Below, piece by piece: positions 52,115 to 60,597 of a stretch of DNA of 63,547 nucleotides. This DNA comes from CAZQRP01 sp964596125. GTDB lineage: Bacteria > Chloroflexota > Dehalococcoidia > GIF9 > UBA5629. Positions within the stretch are counted from its first letter, which is position 1, and each line of letters starts with the position of its first letter. The translations under genes were made by a program, and so were the position numbers. The notes below the pieces were generated by a model. That model worked only from the letters and a program-made list of their open reading frames with translations, made no database searches and was not told where the DNA came from. The stretch is taken from contig CAZQRP010000019.1 of the NCBI GenBank assembly GCA_964596125.1, forward strand, positions 1 through 63,547. Direction: 5' to 3'.

Positions 52115-52651
52115 ATGCTAAAAATACTGCAAGAGCAGTTATCAAGGCTGCAGTCGTTCGAAGATGAGGCACACCTAATATTGGCTCGACATGAGGCAGC
52201 AGTGTCTCGCATTATAACTCTTGAAGACACATATAAAAGTTTAACTGGCCTTAATCTGCGCCAAGATACATTGTTCCGAGAATCGCTTAAATGTGTAGAA
52301 AATCAGCTATTTAAAGCTGCTCATGTGATGGTGTGGGCTGGTTTTATGGACTACCTTGAAGATAGAATGATGTCTAAATATCTCGCAGACATTAATAATG
52401 CTAGGCCAAAATGGTCTATTGTTAGTGTGGACGATTTACGGGAAAAAGCCACAGAACATGAGCTAATAAAAGTTTGCCGTGAGGTCAAGCTATTTACTAG
52501 AAATGAGGAGAAGGCGTTTCTAGGCTTACTAAATAAGCGTAATGAATGTGCTCACCCTAGCAGCTATTTACCTACATTAAATGAAACGCTTGGTTTTATT
52601 TCAGAGTTACTTTCTCGAATAAGTATTCTTGAGCTTAAGTTTCACCCTTAA
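52115..52651 (+). CDS. HEPN-like protein (candidate RNase toxin)
   Basis: 178 residues, all-helical by pattern. It carries R142-N-E-C-A-H147, the Rx4H motif that forms the active site of HEPN ribonucleases, in the expected place within the last helical region (LLNKRNECAHPSSYLPTL). Coupled to the DUF5343-like gene upstream. HEPN proteins act in abortive infection and toxin-antitoxin systems. No family name is assigned from memory. Confidence 0.6.
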   Translation: MLKILQEQLSRLQSFEDEAHLILARHEAAVSRIITLEDTYKSLTGLNLRQDTLFRESLKCVENQLFKAAHVMVWAGFMDYLEDRMMSKYLADINNARPKWSIVSVDDLREKATEHELIKVCREVKLFTRNEEKAFLGLLNKRNECAHPSSYLPTLNETLGFISELLSRISILELKFHP

Positions 52652-52718
52652 TATCCCGTATAGAAATACTTCAATAGGGGAATTCTGTGTAGATTTAACA
52701 AGGGGGGTCAGTTAGGAT

Positions 52719-54209
52719 ATGGCAATACATAGAGAACCAAATGAAGCCGAAAAGAAGATACTCAATGAGCAGCATACAAAGGACGGTAAGGTAAGGTGCT
52801 TTGTCAATGATCATCCCATAGATGATGAACAGGATATAGACTATCACCACATTAAACCATTTGCACATGGTGGAGCAACAGAGCTAGAAAACCTGGCACC
52901 TGTTTGTAGTGATCATCATAAGAGGATAGGAACCTTATCCATTCTTGAGTTTCGAGCAAGACTGGAAATGGAAGATTTCTTTACCAGTCCTGATCCAAGA
53001 AGATTAGACCATATCCTTGCTCTAAGACAAGGATCAAGTGGATATGGCAAACCTTTAAAAACAGATGTTGCCTTACAAGAGAATAAGGTCAAGGTATACT
53101 TTGAGGAGAAGGTGGAACCTGTGATTTTACCTGTGTCTACTTGCCAAGCTACACGGCATAACTATTTCTATATCGTGCTACCAATCCAGTATATAAAAAA
53201 TGACTATGAAGTTCAGCCCCGCCCATTAGAGTTTAAAAGGCTATGGGAGTTATATAGACATCTTTTAACGCATACTCAATTATCACCTGCCATATGCCGA
53301 TTGGTTGATGGGGAAATCCTCTTGTTTGATGGGCAGCATAAATCCGCAGCTCAGATATGGGCAGGAAGGAAAGAGATCGAATGCAAGGTCTACGTTAACC
53401 CTGAAGTGAAACTTATAAAGGATACTAACTTAACAGCGCATGATAAACTGCGCCAGATGCCTTTTTTCACCTCGGTGTTGATTAACAAGTGGGCTGATCT
53501 ATTTAAGGAAGAGTGGCTAGAGTATATGGAACTCCAAGGCGGTAAATCGGAATATGGTTTTGTGTCCTTTTTAGTGGAGAGAGGCAGAAGTAAGGCGGAG
53601 GCTCTAAATATGATCAGAAGCAACATCTACGATAGCATACTTGATGATGGCAATAATATAATGTCTGATTATATAGCTGAGCGAAATCGCACAAGAAAAA
53701 ACCCTTTGACGGTCTATGGCTTAACAATAACGATCTTTAAGAATTTCATTACCTCACCTCCTTTAGATATAGATATCGAAGTAACAGACGAGTTGAGAGA
53801 GCAAGAAAGAAAGAATGTAATAAACCTGATGAACATTCTTGTTGAGGAAACATTACTGAATAAATGGAATCCAGGAGTGAGGGATAATTGGCACCGTTGG
53901 GCAGAGCGTATTTATACAGCAGGTTCTCTCAAGGCATGGACAGGAATGCTTAGGGATGTTATTGCTCAAGTACTTGGGCTTTATGATAGACAAGAACGAG
54001 GGAAGATATTCCTTAGGGAAATCCCAGAAGAGAAATGGCCCATCATCAGGAATAGAATAAAAAGAATGTTCCTTGAACACAAGGTTTGGACTGATACATC
54101 ACAAGAGATAAACAACAATTTAAGGGTGAATAATGAAACACAGGTTAGAGAGTTTTTAGTGGGTAGAGGATTAACAGTAAATTGGATTTTAGGTGGAAGT
54201 GGGGCATAA
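52719..54209 (+). CDS. HNH nuclease fused to a DGQHR (DndB/ParB-like) domain
   Basis: 496 residues. An N-terminal HNH domain (residues 25-72) has DYHHIKPFAHGGATELENLAPVCSDHHKR with H43/H44, N58 and H66/H67. A second domain carries LLFDGQHKSAAQIWAG (D204-K208), the DGQHR/ParB-type motif, and continues as a helical C-terminal half. DGQHR proteins include DndB of DNA phosphorothioation. The fusion suggests a DNA-recognising defence nuclease. It follows the HEPN gene by 67 nt on the same strand. No family found by memory for the whole architecture. Confidence 0.7.
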   Translation: MAIHREPNEAEKKILNEQHTKDGKVRCFVNDHPIDDEQDIDYHHIKPFAHGGATELENLAPVCSDHHKRIGTLSILEFRARLEMEDFFTSPDPRRLDHILALRQGSSGYGKPLKTDVALQENKVKVYFEEKVEPVILPVSTCQATRHNYFYIVLPIQYIKNDYEVQPRPLEFKRLWELYRHLLTHTQLSPAICRLVDGEILLFDGQHKSAAQIWAGRKEIECKVYVNPEVKLIKDTNLTAHDKLRQMPFFTSVLINKWADLFKEEWLEYMELQGGKSEYGFVSFLVERGRSKAEALNMIRSNIYDSILDDGNNIMSDYIAERNRTRKNPLTVYGLTITIFKNFITSPPLDIDIEVTDELREQERKNVINLMNILVEETLLNKWNPGVRDNWHRWAERIYTAGSLKAWTGMLRDVIAQVLGLYDRQERGKIFLREIPEEKWPIIRNRIKRMFLEHKVWTDTSQEINNNLRVNNETQVREFLVGRGLTVNWILGGSGA

Positions 54210-54351
54210 ATGAGTTGTCCAGGATAGAGTCAGTCCCCTCCATAAACACCTACAGTAACTCTTCTCCGGTTCATGATCACATATGTAGTGTGACCGTTCA
54301 GATTTAAGTTGGGGGTGTGGGGGATGGGAAGGCGTGTGCTACAATGTTAGC

Positions 54352-55001
54352 ATGAGCTTAAGGCAGCGTATTCTCGATATATTCTTGGGCAGCGTGATTT
54401 CGCTTGTTCTTGCTTACTTTATACTGTGGATTGGAGGGGCTGCTGCAATAGCCTATCTCGTTAGTTATTTGAGCCGTATAGGTTCATCGCCATTGTCAAT
54501 TATAATTGCACACTAGCAATTATCACATTTTTACTAGCCATTAGTGCAATAGATGTCACAATGGCTTGGTTCAAGATAAAAGGTATTCGAGTTAAGTTTT
54601 GTGATGCTGAAGGTATAATTACGTTCCATAAACCTAAAGTGCAATACGAACTAACACAGGGCGACACTGTGATTTATAAAATCAAGTGCTTTGTAAGGTT
54701 AGCCAATTTCAGTTTGCGAGAACGTGGTCTTGAATCAGTCTATATATCTATAAAAGCAAAGAAGCAGGAGGTTGCCAAGCGAATGTTGTCACAGTTTCCA
54801 ATTGGAGAGCGAATACCTGCACTACATACATTACCAGAACTAATAGAACTAGACACTCAGTTTTCATTAAATAAATATAAATTGAATCAATTAGTAGGCG
54901 AGAATCACAGTAAGGTAAAGATAGAGCTTACAGTCACGTCTACTGATTTCAAAACGTATGCTCACCTTCCAGTAGTATATAAAGAAGTTTTACATGTTTA
55001 A
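54352..55001 (+). pseudogene. Membrane protein gene broken by a frameshift
   Basis: The first part (54352-54516) encodes a helix (SVISLVLAYFILWIGGAAAIAYLV) and stops at TAG. The frame of the second part (ATG at 54561, 146 codons) stays open further upstream and encodes LAIITFLLAISAIDV, a second hydrophobic helix, before the ATG. Joining the frames near 54505-54515 restores a two-helix membrane protein with a soluble beta-rich domain. The junction has A/T-rich near-repeats, so a sequencing or natural slip is possible. Function unknown. Confidence 0.55.
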
Positions 55002-55173
55002 ATGCGAGAGAGCTAAATGTGACAAATAAGCTTATGTCTACTATGGTACTAACCAGTTTCAGGCTATCTTCAAATTGTAGTGAACCAGGATAGTGTATAT
55101 GACTCGTAATCATATTACTTTGTGAGAAAAGTTATTGTGTAATGGAACGAACTATTAATGCGGAGGTGAAAAT

Positions 55174-55302
55174 ATGGAAGCTCTGAGCTCTTTAGGTATC
55201 TTTTTTGCTGGTCTGGGTATCTTTTTTCTTGGTTGTGGTCTTATGTGGTGGATTTCGCTATACGAAAAATATAATAAGTCAAAACAAAAGGAAGAAAAAT
55301 AA
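55174..55302 (+). CDS. Small membrane protein (42 aa)
   Basis: A short gene with a strong Shine-Dalgarno (GCGGAGGTGAAAAT before the ATG) and one hydrophobic helix (LGIFFAGLGIFFLGCGLMWWI) followed by a Lys/Glu-rich tail. Function unknown. Ribosome-binding site and composition support it being real. Confidence 0.55.
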   Translation: MEALSSLGIFFAGLGIFFLGCGLMWWISLYEKYNKSKQKEEK

Positions 55303-55661
55303 CTTAGTTCAATGCTCCCTTTTAATACTTGAACTGCATACTGATGCTTCCCTGTAATGCTGCAAACAATCTTCAAACAAATATTCCTGCATTAGCGTGA
55401 AACCATATCCCATGCCCAAATCAGACCTGCCTACTACTGACATGAGAGAGGCATCAATTTACAATAGAACAATATAGCTTTAAGCTATCCTCAAACTTCA
55501 CTGACCTCGTATATCGTTCAACCATTGCTATAGACTATCTGCTCAGCCTCATGATATGAACGCTGTCTACTCGCTTTTTGGCTAATATACGAGCGAATGT
55601 CCGTCCGAAAGTCTGAAAGTAGTATGAAGCTTACCTTTCCACTCACAAATAAATTTTAGCG
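55303..55661. other. Intergenic region, no gene seen
   Basis: 359 bp, convergent side of the RNase-H-like gene. No supported frame, RNA gene or terminator was seen. Confidence 0.4.
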
Positions 55662-56192
55662 TCATAGTTTTCTGAAAAGTCTGTTAATCAGAATATCTCG
55701 TTCTTTCAGGAGGCAGGCTCTATTATGAGCAATCGCTTCATTGAATTTAGAATTTTTCCATGCTTTTGAGCACCGACTTCCGTCATTAAAGAAGGGGTCA
55801 TCGTAATTGTCAATATTCAGTTCTTTGACTGCTTGCCCCTTTCTTTCAAAGTTATCCTTGTTAAGTTCTCCATCAAAAAGAAGCTTAGACCCAAGCAGGT
55901 AAAACAATAATCCACTTGCGATGTGACAATGAAATGCAAGGAAGGGCCTTTCTAAGCCATCAATAATTTCAGGCGTCTTTGCATCTAACTCAGCGATTGC
56001 TTCCATTCCTTTAGCACAATAAATATGCAGGGTTTCTTTGTTGATGAAACCAAGTATAACCTGCTTCATGTCTTTGTATCTTCGAGAATCATCTGGAAGG
56101 AAGAACCTGTTAAAATCTCCAATAAACTCTATGTCGATAATTGTTCCCTGGAAATCTGAGTTGATGTCTTCTTTGTGTTCAATTATCATCAC
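55662..56192 (-). CDS. Uncharacterised protein, possible RNase H-like fold
   Basis: 176 residues. IIDIEFIGDFNRFF near the N-terminus looks like the first acidic strand of an exonuclease/RNase-H fold, and YDDPFFNDGSRC...NEAIAHNRACLLKERDIL at the C-terminus is a distinctive block I associate with a conserved family of DEDD-like proteins. Only some of the usual acidic ligands are evident, so activity is doubtful. Other possibility: a purely structural homologue. ATG start, weak ribosome-binding site. Confidence 0.5.
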   Translation of the reverse strand: MMIIEHKEDINSDFQGTIIDIEFIGDFNRFFLPDDSRRYKDMKQVILGFINKETLHIYCAKGMEAIAELDAKTPEIIDGLERPFLAFHCHIASGLLFYLLGSKLLFDGELNKDNFERKGQAVKELNIDNYDDPFFNDGSRCSKAWKNSKFNEAIAHNRACLLKERDILINRLFRKL

Positions 56193-56524
56193 TGCTTTAC
56201 CTCGCTGAAAAGTATGGTACCCAGTATACTATAAATTTATTTGGCTTATATCTGGCATGCTGATAGACCTGGCTGAAATAATATGACGGGGAATGTCTTC
56301 ATGGAAGAGAATTGCTCAGAGAGTCAGTCGGGTGGATGGTGTCCTTCTGGGAGATTAGCATCATACCTATCGTTTCAGCAATTGCTGTAATTAGGGAGCC
56401 GGAGTTGGGCTGGAAAGAAACGGTGTCAATCTGGACCTCAAATAATTTTTACCATAGACCTGTCATCTGGATAGCGGTAGTAACAGGATTGACTGTTCTG
56501 ACCGACAGTGCTGTCACAAGGGTC

Positions 56525-56722
56525 TTATTCCTCAGCTTCGATGATTTTGCTGAGCATTAACGCCAGCAGGAGGGCTGTAGTGCTGATTCCAACAGCAACC
56601 CACAACCACAGGTCTTCTCTGGTGACATAACGGGCTACGGGTGACAGCAGCAGGCTGAAACACCCGATGAAAAAGAGCATCCAGAACGTAATTGATGCTA
56701 AAACTTTAACTCCCTGAGACAT
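56525..56722 (-). CDS. Small membrane protein (65 aa), two helices
   Basis: MSQGVKVLASITFWMLFFIGCFSLLLSPVARY... has transmembrane helices at about 7-27 and 39-58. AGAGGA lies 6-11 nt before the ATG, supporting the start. No family recognised. An opposing plus-strand frame over the same DNA is judged spurious. Confidence 0.5.
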   Translation of the reverse strand: MSQGVKVLASITFWMLFFIGCFSLLLSPVARYVTREDLWLWVAVGISTTALLLALMLSKIIEAEE

Positions 56723-57105
56723 TCCGGGTCCTCTTTTCGTTAGGCTCTATCAATGGTTTTACTTGTATCACCATAAAATGAAGCATCTTTTCAGGTGCCG
56801 GGAAATTCACTGTCGGATTTCAATTAAAATGCTGACTCATACTTCGTTGAATGATTTCGTTTTTTTATTATCCTGAAATAAGCCTGGTAATAGCATCCAC
56901 TATATGTACTGTTTTGCCTGGTACAATGGTAATATATGTGATGAATGTATCCGGATAAAACTTGAAAGACGCCGTAGTAAGCGGTTACAATGCACTCCAA
57001 TTGTCATGTGTATCAATCATTGCGTTCGCCGTTGTATTGTTGATCTTCATGATACAATGAAATCCCGTATTGTTCGGATTTATTGTTTTGAACTATAAAA
57101 GCTGT
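56723..57105. other. Intergenic region, no gene seen
   Basis: 383 bp between divergent genes. Short frames exist but lack ribosome-binding sites or recognisable composition. A promoter for the downstream lipoprotein is expected here but not identified. Confidence 0.4.
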
Positions 57106-57741
57106 ATGAGACAATTGAAGCAACGAATCAGACTAAAAAATAAAAAAAGTGGGATTTTAAGCGGTATCTCCCTGGTTATCCTATTAGTGCTATTGGCTGG
57201 CTGTAAGCAGGAGCCCGCAGGTCCTCAAGCTCAGGTCCTGTCACCCTGGCCACTGCCCAGTGAAGAAACCATGAACAATTCCGCTCGTTATACTAATTCG
57301 GGGTATGGCTTTTCGCTGAACTACTGTGAGGAAGAATTTCTTCCTTCCGAGGACTTTGAGGGCGCTGTGGTTGCTTTTGCGGGACCTTTGTTAATGGACT
57401 ATGCTCACCGTATAAGTATCTTTATAGTAGCGGAGCGGTTAGCCGATAATAAGACGCTTGAAGACTATATCAGGATGAATAAACAGGCTGGCGAGAGAAC
57501 TCTATTAAACTACGAAACAGTCAGCGAATACGCTACTACAATCGATGGTGTGCCAGCCACGGTACTGGTTTTTACCTTCACGACCGGTATTAGTGGAGAG
57601 GCAGTTATGTATAAAGACATGTTTGCTGCGCTGGTAAAAGACGGTCTTGTCTATGCAATAAAATACGACGTACCGGCAGAATTCCACGATGAGTACCTGG
57701 ATTGCTTTAATCTGGCGATATCAACATTCAGATTTGATTAA
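57106..57741 (+). CDS. Lipoprotein with PsbP/DcrB-like domain
   Basis: 211 residues when started at the ATG at 57106. Basic N-terminus, hydrophobic helix and lipobox LLAGC mark a lipoprotein. The mature part (YTNSGYGFSLNYCEEEFLPSEDF...EGAVVAFAGPL...VPATVLVFTFTTG...YAIKYDVPAEFHDEYLDCFNLAISTFRF) has the pattern of PsbP/DcrB-like domains, short beta proteins of unknown function outside the membrane. Confidence 0.7.
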   Translation: MRQLKQRIRLKNKKSGILSGISLVILLVLLAGCKQEPAGPQAQVLSPWPLPSEETMNNSARYTNSGYGFSLNYCEEEFLPSEDFEGAVVAFAGPLLMDYAHRISIFIVAERLADNKTLEDYIRMNKQAGERTLLNYETVSEYATTIDGVPATVLVFTFTTGISGEAVMYKDMFAALVKDGLVYAIKYDVPAEFHDEYLDCFNLAISTFRFD

Positions 57742-57779
57742 TTGACCGGACCCGAATCTCGTATATCTCTTACCTGGTA

Positions 57780-58721
57780 TCAACTTTTCCAGGTATAAGC
57801 AAGAATCTCCACGCGGTTTCGGGCGTTTTTCTTGGCCATATAGAGGGCATCATCAGCGCGGGAAAGAAGAGAGTACGCATCTTCACCCGGTTCATAGCTG
57901 GCTACTCCCAGGCTCACAGTTATACCAAATACATTGCCTTCTGAATCACTCATCTCGGCTTCTTCAATTGTCTTCCGTATCCTTTCGGCTGTTATTTGGG
58001 TTGAAGATAAATCGGCTTTGTGCAAAATTACGATGAACTCGTCCCCTCCATAGCGTCCCGCAGTATCCGTATCTCTGACGTTCTGCTCGATTAGTCTGGC
58101 AACTTGCTCTAAGACATCGTCGCCAATGATATGACCATACCGGTCATTGACATTCTTAAAGTAGTCGATATCCAGCATGAACAGGCTGAATTGCTCTTTA
58201 TATCGTCTGGCATACTTTGTATGCTCTGTCAGCTTGTTTAAAGTCACTCGTCTATTGAACAGACCGGTCAAGGCGTCGATATTTGCCAGTCTTTCCAGTT
58301 GTTCCTGGGTAGCCCTGCTCTGCTGCCTCTGTCGCCATCTTTTTACAGCGTCATCGATCACCTGTTCCAGCTTCTCGGTAGATAGACTGCTCTTTGGCAG
58401 GTAGCCAACTGCTCCTTCCTGAATGGACTGCACTGCGACCTCTTCATTTCCATATCCCGTCAACATTACGACCGGCGCAGTCTGTTTTTCAGCGATTTCT
58501 GCAAGCCATGCCATCCCTGATTTCTCCGGCATCTGAATATCCAATAACACCAGGTCTATTCTGCCTTTATCCAGCGCCTTCTGGATTTCAGCCGTTCGCC
58601 CTGCTTCCACCATCACTATTTCCTTGCTGTCTATCTTTTGTAAATAAGCTCGCACAAGCTTGCGGTCTACCGGGTCATCATCGCAGACCAGAATTTTAAG
58701 CAATGAATTTTTACTTTCCAA
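57780..58721 (-). CDS. Response regulator with GGDEF diguanylate cyclase domain
   Basis: 313 residues. A receiver domain (phospho-Asp in VLLDIQMPEKSG, Lys in YLPKSSLS) is followed by a GGDEF domain with an intact catalytic RYGGDEFIVILHK. An RxxD inhibitory site (RDTD) sits exactly five residues before GGDEF, so product inhibition by cyclic di-GMP is expected. The TTG at 58721 is chosen because AAGGAGG lies 10 nt upstream. 2 nt from the next gene upstream. Confidence 0.9.
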   Translation of the reverse strand: MESKNSLLKILVCDDDPVDRKLVRAYLQKIDSKEIVMVEAGRTAEIQKALDKGRIDLVLLDIQMPEKSGMAWLAEIAEKQTAPVVMLTGYGNEEVAVQSIQEGAVGYLPKSSLSTEKLEQVIDDAVKRWRQRQQSRATQEQLERLANIDALTGLFNRRVTLNKLTEHTKYARRYKEQFSLFMLDIDYFKNVNDRYGHIIGDDVLEQVARLIEQNVRDTDTAGRYGGDEFIVILHKADLSSTQITAERIRKTIEEAEMSDSEGNVFGITVSLGVASYEPGEDAYSLLSRADDALYMAKKNARNRVEILAYTWKS

Positions 58722-58723
58722 TG

Positions 58724-59173
58724 CTAGCACCCCTCCTTCGGTGGTCGTTTGCACAGCACAAACCAGTATGACTCGATTTGTTCCATGATATGCTTGAAAT
58801 CTTCAATAGATACCGGTTTATTTACATAACCGCTGGCCTGTAGCTTATAGCTGTCGATAATATCCCTCTCAGAATTTGACGTTGTCAGGATAACAACAGG
58901 TATCTGTTTCAGATTTTCATCATCCTTGATCCGTCGCAAGAACTCTTTTCCTCCCATGCCCGGCATATTCAAATCCAGCAGTATCAGGTCAGGCTGCGGA
59001 ACGCCATTATCGTAGTCCTTGCGGCGATATAAGAAGTCCAGACCCTCCTCACCGCTGTTTACCATATAAAGGTCGTTGGCTATCCTCTGGTTTTTCAAAG
59101 ACCTCTCAATCAGTTTCTGGTCTCCCGGGTCATCTTCAACGATGAGTATTGAAAGTGGTTCAAGTCTTACCAT
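58724..59173 (-). CDS. Single-domain response regulator (Rcp1-like)
   Basis: 149 residues, receiver only: VEDDPGDQKLIERSL at the start, phospho-Asp in PDLILLDLNMPGMGG, Thr and Lys in VVILTTSNSERDI and GYVNKPVSIEDF. This type is common next to phytochrome-like kinases. Middle gene of kinase-regulator-regulator/GGDEF. Confidence 0.92.
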   Translation of the reverse strand: MVRLEPLSILIVEDDPGDQKLIERSLKNQRIANDLYMVNSGEEGLDFLYRRKDYDNGVPQPDLILLDLNMPGMGGKEFLRRIKDDENLKQIPVVILTTSNSERDIIDSYKLQASGYVNKPVSIEDFKHIMEQIESYWFVLCKRPPKEGC

Positions 59174-59207
59174 TAATTACAGCATTCCTTTCATTCGTTT
59201 TTTCTAT

Positions 59208-60272
59208 CTAGTTTTGACCTGGAAGCGTAAACCAGAATGTAGCCCCATTACCTGGTGTTGAGCTAATTCCAATGTTGCCTCCATGGCGGTTCACAACTTT
59301 CTTGCAAATGGCCAGCCCGATCCCAGTCCCTTCATAATTCGCCCTGGAATGGAGACGCTTGAACATGGTGAATATCTGTTCATGGTATTCTTCAGCTATC
59401 CCTATGCCATTATCGTGCACCTCTACACGAACCATAGCATTTTCAAGTTGACGAGCACGGATTGTTATCTCCGGTGGAATTCCCTCTTTATGAAACTTTA
59501 AACCGTTTCCGATCAGGTTTTGAAAAAGTTGACTCATCTGGGATGCTTCCGCTTGAACAGGCGGCAGTGGTTCCATAACAGTAATAGTACCATTCGTTTC
59601 ATCAAGGAGAGTTGCCAGTTCCAGGTTCTTTAAATTCTCTATTACATTATTTAAGTCCACACGCTCGGATGGCCTGGCTTTTGTAGTAAGCCGGGAGTAA
59701 GTGAGCAGGTCATCGATCATTGCCTGCATTCGTCTGGTGCCGTCTATCATAAAGTTCAGGTTTTCCTGCTGGTCGTCATCAAGCTGGCCTTCAAGGGAGT
59801 CGTGGAGTAGCGAGCCGAAGGAGGTAATTTTCCGTAAAGGTTCTTGCAGGTCGTGGGAGGCGATATATGCGAAATCCTGAAGCTCATGGTTAGACTGTTC
59901 CAGCCTGTGATTAACCTCCTTGATGTCCTCAAGCAGTGCTTCTCGCTCTTTTTCTACCCGGTTTCGGCCATCGATAATAGACTGGGCGTAAACACCGAAC
60001 ATGATAAGAGTACAGATAACCAAGGTACGCATCCAGATATCCGGTAGACTCGGGGTCAATATCTGTTCGATAAGTGTACCTTTATTGAATAAAACAACAT
60101 CCACAATGGATTCAAGGATCCAGAATGCCGCAGCAAATCCAAGCCCGACTACGATGAGCCTCTCTGTTATTCGTACGTTATCTATGTTTTTACCAGGCAC
60201 CTTTATTAAGGTTGTCAATATCGACTGGCATACCTTATTTGGCTTCTTTAATGACATTGATCTGGTTACCAT
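59208..60272 (-). CDS. Membrane sensor histidine kinase
   Basis: 354 residues. Two transmembrane helices (about 42-65 and 86-106) flank a short outer loop, followed by a coiled coil. H-box ASHDLQEPLRKITSFGSLL, N-box LFQNLIGNGLKFHKEG, G1 VHDNGIGIAEEYHEQIF and G2 EGTGIGLAICKKVVNRHGG complete the core. With so small an input region the signal is likely membrane or cytosolic. First gene of a three-gene two-component set. Confidence 0.92.
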   Translation of the reverse strand: MVTRSMSLKKPNKVCQSILTTLIKVPGKNIDNVRITERLIVVGLGFAAAFWILESIVDVVLFNKGTLIEQILTPSLPDIWMRTLVICTLIMFGVYAQSIIDGRNRVEKEREALLEDIKEVNHRLEQSNHELQDFAYIASHDLQEPLRKITSFGSLLHDSLEGQLDDDQQENLNFMIDGTRRMQAMIDDLLTYSRLTTKARPSERVDLNNVIENLKNLELATLLDETNGTITVMEPLPPVQAEASQMSQLFQNLIGNGLKFHKEGIPPEITIRARQLENAMVRVEVHDNGIGIAEEYHEQIFTMFKRLHSRANYEGTGIGLAICKKVVNRHGGNIGISSTPGNGATFWFTLPGQN

Positions 60273-60597
60273 TGCTGTTGCACAGCACCTCCTGAATTTT
60301 GTAATACACTTTTCTCGGTTATATCCATTTATTAGTATCCTTTTTTACAGCATCATAGTAAATAGCCTATTGGTAATATTGTGTATAGCTAAATAGTCCT
60401 ATTTATCAGGTAGAAGATGATTTTTTTATCAATGTCGATTAGTCTACCAGCTCCCTGGTATCCCGCAGGTCATAGATTTAAATCCGTTGTATAGATGTTT
60501 TAAAATATAAATGAAGGGGTAAAGCTTCGTAAGGGAATTGAAAAGACATTAAGATAGGCTTACACTATTACTAAGGATACTAACAGCGAGTAAAGTT
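60273..60597. other. Divergent intergenic region
   Basis: 325 bp between divergent genes. No supported frame. Possible promoter elements but none with convincing spacing. Confidence 0.35.

Noticed and set aside
56312..56560. Plus-strand 82-codon frame with hydrophobic parts
   Set aside because: No ribosome-binding site, and it overlaps the start side of nothing recognisable; the minus-strand gene at 56525-56722 is better supported.
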